From: an uncultured Anaerolineae bacterium
GTDB taxonomy: Bacteria > Chloroflexota > Anaerolineae > Aggregatilineales > Phototrophicaceae
Length of the DNA: 64,000 bases
Direction of reading: 5' to 3'
Assembly (NCBI GenBank): GCA_934216615.1
Contig: CAKQCB010000006.1
Span: 62,001-126,000, forward strand
Both the position numbers and the translations under genes were made by a program. The notes under the pieces were generated by a model, which saw only the letters and a program-made list of their open reading frames with translations, was not told the DNA's origin and did no database searches. Positions 54,467-62,699 of this stretch are shown here, one piece after another (the stretch's first letter is position 1; the number at the start of each line of letters is the position of its first letter).

Positions 54467-54504
54467 AAAGCTGAGAGGATGAAAGCATAATCCCCTCAGC
54501 TTTA
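54467..54504. terminator. Terminator between converging genes
   Basis: AAAGCTGAG pairs with CTCAGCTTT and, after a single mismatch, GGAT with ATCC; a loop of about 10 nt, with A and T runs on both sides. It can serve both the DUF218 gene and the DsbA-family gene that face each other here. Confidence 0.75.
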
Positions 54505-54529
54505 AAAAACGTGACAGATGTTCAGTTAG

Positions 54530-55231
54530 TTAGATGGCGCAGGACTCATCTGTGCAAGACGCGTCCGTATCCCCGCCGACCATTTCAAATTTCGTGCCAA
54601 ATTCATCCCATGTTTTATTCAAGGCAGACAAGAATAATTCAGTGGGTTGAGCGCCGGAAACGGCATACTTCTCATTGAACAAGAAGAACGGAACCCCGCC
54701 GATGCCGAGCATGTGAGCGCGTTCGACATCCGCATCAAAGGCTTTGCTGTAGGCATCACCCGCGAACATATCACGAATTTCTTTTTCATCCAAACCCACT
54801 TCAACCCCTAACTTCACAAGGGATTCGATTTCAGCATGCGGAAGGCTTTCGGTGAAATGCGCGCGCATCAGGCGTTCTTTCATCTCGCCTTGCAAGCCGT
54901 GATGTTTCGCTAAGTGGATCAAGCGATGGGCATTCTTGGTATTGCCGGTGTAGGCCTTGTCCATGTGATATTCAAGCCCAACTTCAGCGGCGATGTTGGT
55001 CACCTGCGCCAACATTCCCTCCGCCTTTTGTTGCCCCCCAAACTTTTGGCCGAGTTCTTCTGCCAAATTCTGTGCCGAAACATTGGATGCAGTGGGGTCT
55101 AATTGAAAACTGCGCCATGTGATTTTGACTTGATCTCGCTGAGGAAACTGAGCGAGCGCAGCTTCAAAGCGACGTTTCCCAATGTAACACCAAGGGCAGA
55201 CGATGTCTGACCAAATTTCAACTTCAATCAC
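54530..55231 (-). CDS. DsbA-family oxidoreductase, FrnE type
   Basis: Thioredoxin-fold disulfide oxidoreductase, 233 residues. The active site is Cys12-Pro-Trp-Cys15 in IWSDIVCPWCYIGKRRFEAAL, given here in part, with the cis-Pro loop IGGVPFFLFNEKYAVSGAQP and a large helical insertion, as in FrnE and 2-hydroxychromene isomerase relatives. There is no signal peptide, so it acts in the cytosol, as FrnE of Deinococcus is thought to do in oxidative stress. A Cys pair at the end (CTDESC) resembles the extra C-terminal Cys of FrnE. It is a single gene, divergent from the macroglobulin gene. Confidence 0.85.
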   Translation of the reverse strand: MIEVEIWSDIVCPWCYIGKRRFEAALAQFPQRDQVKITWRSFQLDPTASNVSAQNLAEELGQKFGGQQKAEGMLAQVTNIAAEVGLEYHMDKAYTGNTKNAHRLIHLAKHHGLQGEMKERLMRAHFTESLPHAEIESLVKLGVEVGLDEKEIRDMFAGDAYSKAFDADVERAHMLGIGGVPFFLFNEKYAVSGAQPTELFLSALNKTWDEFGTKFEMVGGDTDASCTDESCAI

Positions 55232-55380
55232 GGATATACTCCTGTTTTGTATCTCACTTAGATATCTATAAAGACGAGTTGACGAGAGATCGTCTTACAA
55301 ATGGGCACAGCGTGGGGAACCCGTAGTGTAAACGTTATAAAAGCACCTTCCATTGCAAGAGCACTTTTAATATTTGATCT

Positions 55381-55386
55381 TATAAT
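55381..55386 (+). promoter_or_regulatory. Possible -10 element of the macroglobulin gene
   Basis: TATAAT, 38 nt before the ATG. No -35 hexamer at standard spacing. The AGAGGA ribosome site lies 8 nt before the start. Confidence 0.35.
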
Positions 55387-55424
55387 CAATATAGGGATGA
55401 CTTTATTTCCAGAGGAATAAGTCA

Positions 55425-58400
55425 ATGAAGAGAAAAATGTTAGCTTTTTTAGTTTTTAGTCTTTTGTTGAGTATTCAGTGGGTGAGCGCACAAACCCCTA
55501 CCGCAGAACTACCACTCCAAGTGGTTGACACCGTACCCGCTGGCGCAAGTGAACTTCAACTTACTGATTCTTACACGCTTCTATTTAATCAACCTGTTGA
55601 TTGTGTAAGTATTGAATCGAATATCGACATTACCCCTGCGACAGAGGGCATATGGAGTTGTGATGAAGAGGGCACTTCAGTGCACTTCACCCCTTCTGAT
55701 GCGTGGGCAGTCGATACCAATTATACCCTTGTGATTGGAGAGGGACTTACTGCTGTCGCAGGTGGAGCAGCCGAGCCGTTCACTACCGACTTCACTACCA
55801 TTGGTGAGTTGGTGGTGGCAGAGACGCTTCCCGCGGGTGATGCGACCAACGTCGCTTACAACGATAGCATCACGATCATCTTTAACCGCCCAGTCGTACC
55901 TTTGACCAATGCCGAACAGATGCGCGAGTTTCCCAGTCCACTCCAGATCACCCCTGAAGTGGAAGGTGCAGGCGAATGGTTAAACACCTCGATTTATATC
56001 TTCACCCCCACAGGGTTAGGATATGCCCCCGACACGGACTATACCGTGACTGTTGCGCAGGGGTTACAAGCGCAAGATGGCGCGACGTTGAATGAAGACT
56101 TCATCTTGTCTTTCCATACGTCTAGCCCGCGCGCTGTTACGCTCATTCCTGCAAATGGGAGTAGGGAAGTTGTCCTCGACCAAGAGCTACAGGTTCGTTT
56201 TAATCAACCTGTCGATCAAGCGCTAATCGAAGCTGAATTTGCATTGGTGAATGCAACCGTAGAAAGCGAAGTTTCGGGAACATTTGAATGGGCAGAAGAT
56301 GGGCTAGGCTTCCTTTTTGTCCCTGATGAACGCTTGACTCTCGGTACGTTATACGAAGCGTCGATTGAGCGCTTACTCGAATCTTCTAGCGGGGATGACA
56401 GCGTTCACTGGTCATTTGAAACCGTTCCTTATCCTGCGGTGACAGGGTCTTACCCACCTGATGGCGCTGTAGATGCCGACCCCTATGGCGGTATCTCGAT
56501 CTTTTTTAGCGGGCCGATCAATCTCGACACGCTTGAAGGTAAGTTCACGGTTGAGCCTGAGCCTTGGCGCGAATATGACAGCTATTACGGCAGTTATGAT
56601 TGGAGTTATACACTTTCCTACCCAACCGAACCGGGCACAGACTACACCATCACGATTGCGCCCGGGATCGAAGATATTTATGGGAATGTGATCGAAGAAG
56701 AAACGGTCATTCGCTACAGCACACGGAATTATGATCCGTCTTTCAACCTGCAAGTGCCTTCTTCGACAGGTTTTTATAACGCCAATAACGATGTCACTCA
56801 GTTGTTTGTGACGCAAACCAATATCGATGAACTGCGCTGGGATTTATATTCCATTCCAGTAGAGAACTTTGTAGAGCTTATGTTCAGTGCGGCGTCGGAT
56901 CGGATCACGCGCGAGAGCAGTTTATTTGAAGGTCGGTTGCTCAATAGCAACACCTTAGATACCAGCACTGCTTCGGCAAATGCCAATTGGTATGCGTTGA
57001 TCACCCTCAATGATGCCCCTCAAACCTGTGGTGAACTTCCATCCCGTTTGCAGGTGGGGGATACCGCGATTGTCGTCAGTGATCCCGACCCTGTGCGTGC
57101 GCGTGAAACTGCGCCAAACGGTGAAATTTTAGAACTGCTGTATCGCGATTATCAAGTTGTGCTGACGAATGGGCCGTTCTGCGAAAATGGGATTCCCTTC
57201 TGGCAAATCAACCTTGCGGATGGTCGCACCGCGTATGTCGCCGAAAGTGTGGAAGGGGAATATTTACTCGACGTAGCTGCCCGCCCTGAAGCCGAAGTCA
57301 TTGAACTTAGCCAAGATGATGGCAGCGGGCTTTCAGCGGGGATTTATCTGCTTGATCTTTATGGGGACGGCGTTCCTGCGTATAACGATCACACGATGAT
57401 TGTCGGGAATGCGAACCTGTTGATGAAATCAAGCGCCGATGCGGTGTTGATCTGGGCGACGGATGTTCAGACGGGTTTGCCCATCGCCAATCAAGAGGTC
57501 ATGCTGTATACCCTTTCGTCTACAGACACCCCCTTCACCGCAACCACCGATGCGCAAGGCCTTGCATTATTCCCCTCATCTGGGACGCCCTTTAGATATA
57601 ATAATCTCGCCATCATGATGACGGATGATTATTTTGGCGTGACCGATCATGAATGGAGCGGCGGGGTTGAATCATGGACGTTTGGCGTAAGTTCATACCT
57701 CGAAGAAAACCGTTATGAAATTTATACCTATACCGACCGCCCGATCTATCGCCCCGATCAGCCGGTTTATTTCCGTGGCATTGTCCGCTTAGAAGATGAC
57801 GTGCGTTATGCGTTACCCGAAGTAGATGAAGCCCCGATCACGATCTACAGCCCCACTGATGAGGTGGTCTATCAAGCCACGCTACCCCTTTCTGAATTCG
57901 GCTCATTCAGCGGACAATTTGACCTCGATGCAGAAGCCGCGTTGGGCTACTACCGCTTGGTTGTTGGGCTGAGTACAGACACTGATGCCTCTCTTGAAAA
58001 TTGGTGGCAATATGACAGCATCACCTTTGGCGTAGCCGAATACCGCGCGCCTGAATTCCAAGTGGAAGTGACCACCGTCGAACCCGAATACATCAATGGT
58101 GAGAACATCCTCGCTAATATTGATGCCCGCTATTTCTTTGGCGGTGCGGTTGCGGAAGGTAACGTTGAATACAGCGTGACATCCCAGCCGTATGGTTTTG
58201 CGATTCGTGACGCTTACTACAGTTTTAACGATGTGAATGTTGACGGTGGTCCGAGCGCATTTTATGCCCCTCAAGGCGGGATGGTATTGAGCGGGACAGA
58301 TATCTTAGATGCTCAGGGACAGGTGACTTTAGAAATTCCCGCCAACTTGGAAGATACCAGCGCCAGTCAGATTTTCATGATTGAAGTGACAGTCACCGAT

Positions 58401-61400
58401 GAAAGTAACCAACCCGTGAGCGCGCGCACATCCGTGATCGTGCATAAAGGGGATGTCTACGTCGGCGTGCGCATGGATGAATATGTCGGTGTGGCGGGTG
58501 AAGCATCTTCCGCGAGCCTGATCGTCGTGGACGTGGACGGCAACCCTGTCCCCGACTACACGATTGATATTGAAGTGATTGAACGCCGTTGGAACAGTGT
58601 TCAAGAACAAGATGAATTAGGCCGTACCACATGGGATTATCAAGTTGAAGAAATCGTGGTGGAAACGCAGCGTTTGGTGACCGATGAAAATGGTCAAGCA
58701 ACGCTCACGTTCATTCCCCCTAACGGCGGTATTTTTAAAGTTTTCGCCTCGGTTATGGATTCTGCGGGGCGTGTAATCGTCGCGTCAGCCAACCAGTGGG
58801 TGAGCAGCAGCGATTATGTGGCATGGCGACAACAAAACAGCAACCGTATTGATCTGGTGATTAACGCTGAAGAATACGCTGTTGGCGACACCGCAGAAAT
58901 TTTGATCGCCTCGCCTTTTCAAGGGGAAGTGCAAGCCTTGATCACAGTCGAACGGGGCGCGGTGTACGAAACCGAAGTCATCACCATGACTAACAACTCG
59001 TACATTTACGAACTGCCGATTACGGAAGACATGATTCCGAATGTCTACGTCAGCGTGTTCATCGTCAAAGGCGTGGATGAAACGAACCCCGTCGCGGCCT
59101 TCCGTATGGGGATGATCGCCGTGAATGTGGAAACTTCCAGTAAAGTTTTACACTTTGATGTCAGCACCAACGTTGAGGATGCCCAACCCGGCGAAACCGT
59201 GACCTATACCGTACACGTCACAGATGCCAATGGCGACCCTGTACGGGCAGAGTTAGGCGCCAGTTTGACCGACCTCTCGGTATTGACGATTGCGCCTGCC
59301 AACGTGGGTAATATCCTGTCGTCGTTCTACTTTGAACGGGGCAACTATGTGATGACTGCTGCCGCGCTCACCATCAATACCGACCAGCTCACCCAAACGA
59401 TTCTGGACACGATCAAAGGTGGCGGCGGCGGTTTTGGCGAAGGCGGTATCTTTGATATCCGTGAGGAATTCATCGACACGCCATATTGGCAGGGCAGTAT
59501 CATCACGGATGAAAACGGCGTCGCCACGTTCGATGTGACCCTGCCGGATAACCTCACCACATGGCGGTTAGACCTGCGCGCCGTGACCGATAGCGCCGAT
59601 CAAGATTTGTTGGTCGGGCAAACCACATCTGACATCATCAGCACCTTGCCGCTGCTCATTCGTCCGGTTACGCCTCGCTTCTTCGTCGTGGGTGACTCGG
59701 TTGATCTCGGTGCAGTCGTGAACAATAACACGGATGAAGACCTTGTCGTTGATGTAACCTTGAGCGCGTTAGGGGTGGATGTTGTTTCGGACATCACTCA
59801 ACAAGTTACCATCTTGGCGGGAAGCCGTGCGCGGGTGAACTGGGAAGTGAGGGTGACCAACAGCGAAAATGCTGATCTCACGTTCTTAGTCAGTTCGGAA
59901 GACGGTAATTATTCTGACGCCAGTAAACCGCCGTTAGGTCAAGGGGATGATCGCCTCATCCCGATTGTGCATTACGCCGTTCCTGAAACGGTTGGCACGT
60001 CAGGGATGCTCTCGCCTAGCGAAAGTGCGGTCACCGAAGGGATATTGCTGAGCGAAGATATTGACCCCACACAAGGCACGTTGGATGTCACAATTGACCG
60101 TTCCTTAGCGGGGGTTACATTAGAAAGTTTAGATTTCCTGCGCCGTTATGAAGGTCAGTCAATCGAAGCGGTCATCAGTCGCTTCTTGCCCAATATCATC
60201 ACCTTGCGCGCGCTTCAGTCCTTGAATGTGGATGATCCACTTTTAGAAGCGAATTTGGATGAGTTGGTCAATTATGCGTTGCAACGCTTGTATGCCAGCC
60301 AGAATACCAACGGCGGTTGGAGTTGGTATCGCGGAACTTCGCACCCCATGACGACCGCTTACGCGCTCATCGGCCTATATGAAGCACAGCAAGAGGGTTA
60401 TCCAGTGGAACAACGGGTGATCGACCTTGCGATCAGCTATCTGGAATCGAACCATGTTCGTCCCTCGTCAAGTTCGCCCACATGGCATTTAAATCGTCAT
60501 GCCTTTATCTTATATGCCTTAGCGCGGGTCGGCGCGCCGGATGCGTCACGCATGAACGTGTTATTTGAATACCGTTCGCGCTTGGATACGTTCTCTCAAG
60601 CGGCACTCGCGTTAGCGTTCGCCTCTCTGCCCGAAAATGCAGGCGCAGAATCTGCCGAGGCGCTGGTGACGACCTTGATCAGTGATGCAGAATTAAGCGC
60701 GAATGGCGCATTTTGGTCAGATACCACGCGGGATTATTACAACTGGAACACTGACACGCGCTCTACCGCGATGGCGCTTTCCGCATTGGTGGCGGTTCGC
60801 CCAAATAGCGAATTGATCCCGAATGTGGTGCGCTATCTGGTCATGGCACGCACCGCTGACGCTTGGGAAACCATGCAAGAAACAGCGTGGGTAGTCATGG
60901 CCTTGACCGACTTCATGCGTACCAGTGGTGAGCTAGAACCTGACTACACCTTCACCGTGTCTGTCAACGATGCTTTGTACGGCGAAGATGTGGCAACGAC
61001 GGACAATGTTCTTGAAAGCACACAGATAGAGATCGCAATCCCTGATCTAGTGTTGGATGAGGCAAACCGCCTTGTAATCACCCGTGAAGGCGACGAAGGG
61101 AATCTGTATTACACAGCCTACCTGAACAGCTATGTCCATGTCCCTGAGATTGAAGCGTTAGATCAAGGCATTATTCTACAGCGCCAATACGTCTTAGAAG
61201 GGGATGAAACCAATACCCCGATCACAGAGGCGCGTATCGGTGATGTGGTGGAAGTTCAAATCACCATCATTGCACCGCGCCCAATCCATTATCTGGTTCT
61301 GCAAGACCCGATCCCTGCCGGTTCAGATGCGATTGATCCCAGCCTGCTCACCAGTCAGCAAGTGGGGACAGAAGCAGAAGTCACCTCTGAAGACCAGATC

Positions 61401-61640
61401 AACCGCCCATGGTGGATGTGGGGTTGGTATCGTCCTAACGAAGTGGAATATCGTGATGATTCCGTCATGTTATATACGGAATACCTCGCTGCTGGAACAT
61501 ATCAATTTAGTTACTCGATCCGCATCGGCCTCAGCGGGGAATATAATGTGATTCCCACCACTGCTCAGGCGCAGTACTTCCCCGAAATTTATGGGCGTAC
61601 TGGGGGGACATTGTTCACCATCTTGCCAGAAGCTGAATAA
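55425..61640 (+). CDS. Alpha-2-macroglobulin family protein with degenerate thioester and SH3b-like insert
   Basis: Very large exported protein, 2071 residues, that in other bacteria traps proteases. The signal peptide ends near VSAQ at 22; it is not a lipoprotein. Four Ig-like Big_5 domains (about 25-440) come first, with repeated PANGSREV-type strand starts, then an SH3b-like domain (about 535-615, DPVRARETAPNGEI ... TAYVAES), MG-type domains with TDRPIYRPDQPVYFRG near 770, a bait/flexible Gly-rich segment (KGGGGGFGEGG near 1330), the central A2M domain (TWRLDLRAVT), the helical thioester domain (about 1560-1860) and a C-terminal receptor-like domain. At the thioester site, RYEGQSIEAVISRFLP keeps the flanks of the usual YGCxEQ..SRFLP, but Cys is Ser1579 and Gln is Ala1582, so no thioester can form. 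No penicillin-binding partner lies next to it. It may still trap proteases by shape change. Confidence 0.85.
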   Translation: MKRKMLAFLVFSLLLSIQWVSAQTPTAELPLQVVDTVPAGASELQLTDSYTLLFNQPVDCVSIESNIDITPATEGIWSCDEEGTSVHFTPSDAWAVDTNYTLVIGEGLTAVAGGAAEPFTTDFTTIGELVVAETLPAGDATNVAYNDSITIIFNRPVVPLTNAEQMREFPSPLQITPEVEGAGEWLNTSIYIFTPTGLGYAPDTDYTVTVAQGLQAQDGATLNEDFILSFHTSSPRAVTLIPANGSREVVLDQELQVRFNQPVDQALIEAEFALVNATVESEVSGTFEWAEDGLGFLFVPDERLTLGTLYEASIERLLESSSGDDSVHWSFETVPYPAVTGSYPPDGAVDADPYGGISIFFSGPINLDTLEGKFTVEPEPWREYDSYYGSYDWSYTLSYPTEPGTDYTITIAPGIEDIYGNVIEEETVIRYSTRNYDPSFNLQVPSSTGFYNANNDVTQLFVTQTNIDELRWDLYSIPVENFVELMFSAASDRITRESSLFEGRLLNSNTLDTSTASANANWYALITLNDAPQTCGELPSRLQVGDTAIVVSDPDPVRARETAPNGEILELLYRDYQVVLTNGPFCENGIPFWQINLADGRTAYVAESVEGEYLLDVAARPEAEVIELSQDDGSGLSAGIYLLDLYGDGVPAYNDHTMIVGNANLLMKSSADAVLIWATDVQTGLPIANQEVMLYTLSSTDTPFTATTDAQGLALFPSSGTPFRYNNLAIMMTDDYFGVTDHEWSGGVESWTFGVSSYLEENRYEIYTYTDRPIYRPDQPVYFRGIVRLEDDVRYALPEVDEAPITIYSPTDEVVYQATLPLSEFGSFSGQFDLDAEAALGYYRLVVGLSTDTDASLENWWQYDSITFGVAEYRAPEFQVEVTTVEPEYINGENILANIDARYFFGGAVAEGNVEYSVTSQPYGFAIRDAYYSFNDVNVDGGPSAFYAPQGGMVLSGTDILDAQGQVTLEIPANLEDTSASQIFMIEVTVTDESNQPVSARTSVIVHKGDVYVGVRMDEYVGVAGEASSASLIVVDVDGNPVPDYTIDIEVIERRWNSVQEQDELGRTTWDYQVEEIVVETQRLVTDENGQATLTFIPPNGGIFKVFASVMDSAGRVIVASANQWVSSSDYVAWRQQNSNRIDLVINAEEYAVGDTAEILIASPFQGEVQALITVERGAVYETEVITMTNNSYIYELPITEDMIPNVYVSVFIVKGVDETNPVAAFRMGMIAVNVETSSKVLHFDVSTNVEDAQPGETVTYTVHVTDANGDPVRAELGASLTDLSVLTIAPANVGNILSSFYFERGNYVMTAAALTINTDQLTQTILDTIKGGGGGFGEGGIFDIREEFIDTPYWQGSIITDENGVATFDVTLPDNLTTWRLDLRAVTDSADQDLLVGQTTSDIISTLPLLIRPVTPRFFVVGDSVDLGAVVNNNTDEDLVVDVTLSALGVDVVSDITQQVTILAGSRARVNWEVRVTNSENADLTFLVSSEDGNYSDASKPPLGQGDDRLIPIVHYAVPETVGTSGMLSPSESAVTEGILLSEDIDPTQGTLDVTIDRSLAGVTLESLDFLRRYEGQSIEAVISRFLPNIITLRALQSLNVDDPLLEANLDELVNYALQRLYASQNTNGGWSWYRGTSHPMTTAYALIGLYEAQQEGYPVEQRVIDLAISYLESNHVRPSSSSPTWHLNRHAFILYALARVGAPDASRMNVLFEYRSRLDTFSQAALALAFASLPENAGAESAEALVTTLISDAELSANGAFWSDTTRDYYNWNTDTRSTAMALSALVAVRPNSELIPNVVRYLVMARTADAWETMQETAWVVMALTDFMRTSGELEPDYTFTVSVNDALYGEDVATTDNVLESTQIEIAIPDLVLDEANRLVITREGDEGNLYYTAYLNSYVHVPEIEALDQGIILQRQYVLEGDETNTPITEARIGDVVEVQITIIAPRPIHYLVLQDPIPAGSDAIDPSLLTSQQVGTEAEVTSEDQINRPWWMWGWYRPNEVEYRDDSVMLYTEYLAAGTYQFSYSIRIGLSGEYNVIPTTAQAQYFPEIYGRTGGTLFTILPEAE

Positions 61641-61649
61641 AATCCATTG

Positions 61650-61689
61650 TTCCGAGTGACCTTCTGAATTTAACGAAGGTCACTCGGAA
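61650..61689. repeat. Perfect 15-bp inverted repeat
   Basis: TTCCGAGTGACCTTC with GAAGGTCACTCGGAA around a 10-nt loop, directly after the macroglobulin stop. It would fold into a strong hairpin, but has no T-run after it on either strand, so it is not a standard intrinsic terminator. It may stabilise the 3' end of the message or be a small repeat element. Confidence 0.6.
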
Positions 61690-61737
61690 ATCACCTTGCC
61701 GTTCTAATGACATATTGCCTTGGGAGACACATTCATC

Positions 61738-62637
61738 ATGTCTAACCAATCCGATGTATTAGATCAAGTACGTGCGCTCTTGCGGGAAGACAAACGTAAA
61801 GAAGCGCAGGCGTTGTTAAAACCCATCCTCACCAATGCTGACGCAGATACTTGGGTTTTAGCCGCCTACGCTTGTACTTCAGATGCAAAAGCGATTGCGT
61901 GTTTACGGAATGCGCTTGAATTACAACCGCAACACATGGAGGCTAACCGTCTGCTCTTTAAGTTAGAGGGCGCGCGCCCCAAAGATACTGCCGAAGTGGA
62001 GATGCTTCGCGATCAGACGCGGCAAGCAGTCGATGCCCAGATTCAAGAAGAACGCGGTCAATTCAAAAAGGTGCGCCGTGAAAAGAAGGCGAACCCTTGG
62101 CGCTGGGTCGGCTGTTTGGGGTCGTTGTTGTTGATGACTTCTTGCACGCTGTTCACATTGAATATGATCGGCGTTGTGAACGGGGTCATCTCGGCGGCGA
62201 CCATCCTCACAGGCGGGCCAACCCCAGTGCATACATGGAATGGCCGTCCAATTTCTGAAATTGCCAACGCCCCCGATGTAATCCCGCCTGCACAAAGCCA
62301 GTTCATGGAAGAAGGGCGCACCGCTGATGTGCTCGACGATGGCTATTCTCATGAATACACGTTTGAAGCGTTTGCGGGTCAAGAAATTGCCATCTATGTA
62401 CAGTTTTTATCTTTAGGGGCAAACCGTGTCAGCCGAAACGTGGTGGTCTTGGACCCCAACGGCACGAGGATTCAAGATTCGTGCCAGCGCGACCGTATTC
62501 TCCAAGGTGATAACAATATCGTTTATACCTGCGCTATAAGACAGTCAGGGACGTATCAAGTGCGGATTTTGGGGCGAGCAGGGGAAAGTGTCGGCGCGTA
62601 TTTCTTCGGCGTCGAAACGATGCAATCACGCTTTTAA
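61738..62637 (+). CDS. TPR-like protein with one membrane segment and PPC-like domain
   Basis: Membrane protein of 299 residues from the ATG at 61738 (GGGAG 11 nt upstream). Residues 1-90 form helical TPR-like repeats (DVLDQVRALLREDKRKEAQALL, IACLRNALELQPQHMEANRLL), a charged coil follows, then a membrane segment (about 118-150, WVGCLGSLLLMTSCTLFTLNM). The outer part (about 185-299) resembles a pre-peptidase C-terminal domain with FAGQEIAIYVQFL and SGTYQVRILG, like those in the SH3b protein at 3483. It follows the macroglobulin gene in the same direction and may be co-expressed. Function unknown. Confidence 0.65.
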   Translation: MSNQSDVLDQVRALLREDKRKEAQALLKPILTNADADTWVLAAYACTSDAKAIACLRNALELQPQHMEANRLLFKLEGARPKDTAEVEMLRDQTRQAVDAQIQEERGQFKKVRREKKANPWRWVGCLGSLLLMTSCTLFTLNMIGVVNGVISAATILTGGPTPVHTWNGRPISEIANAPDVIPPAQSQFMEEGRTADVLDDGYSHEYTFEAFAGQEIAIYVQFLSLGANRVSRNVVVLDPNGTRIQDSCQRDRILQGDNNIVYTCAIRQSGTYQVRILGRAGESVGAYFFGVETMQSRF

Positions 62638-62699
62638 CGTACAAGTGACCTTCAGCGTAGAGGGCCATCGGCTGTAAGATATGATGTTGACCGTCAAAG

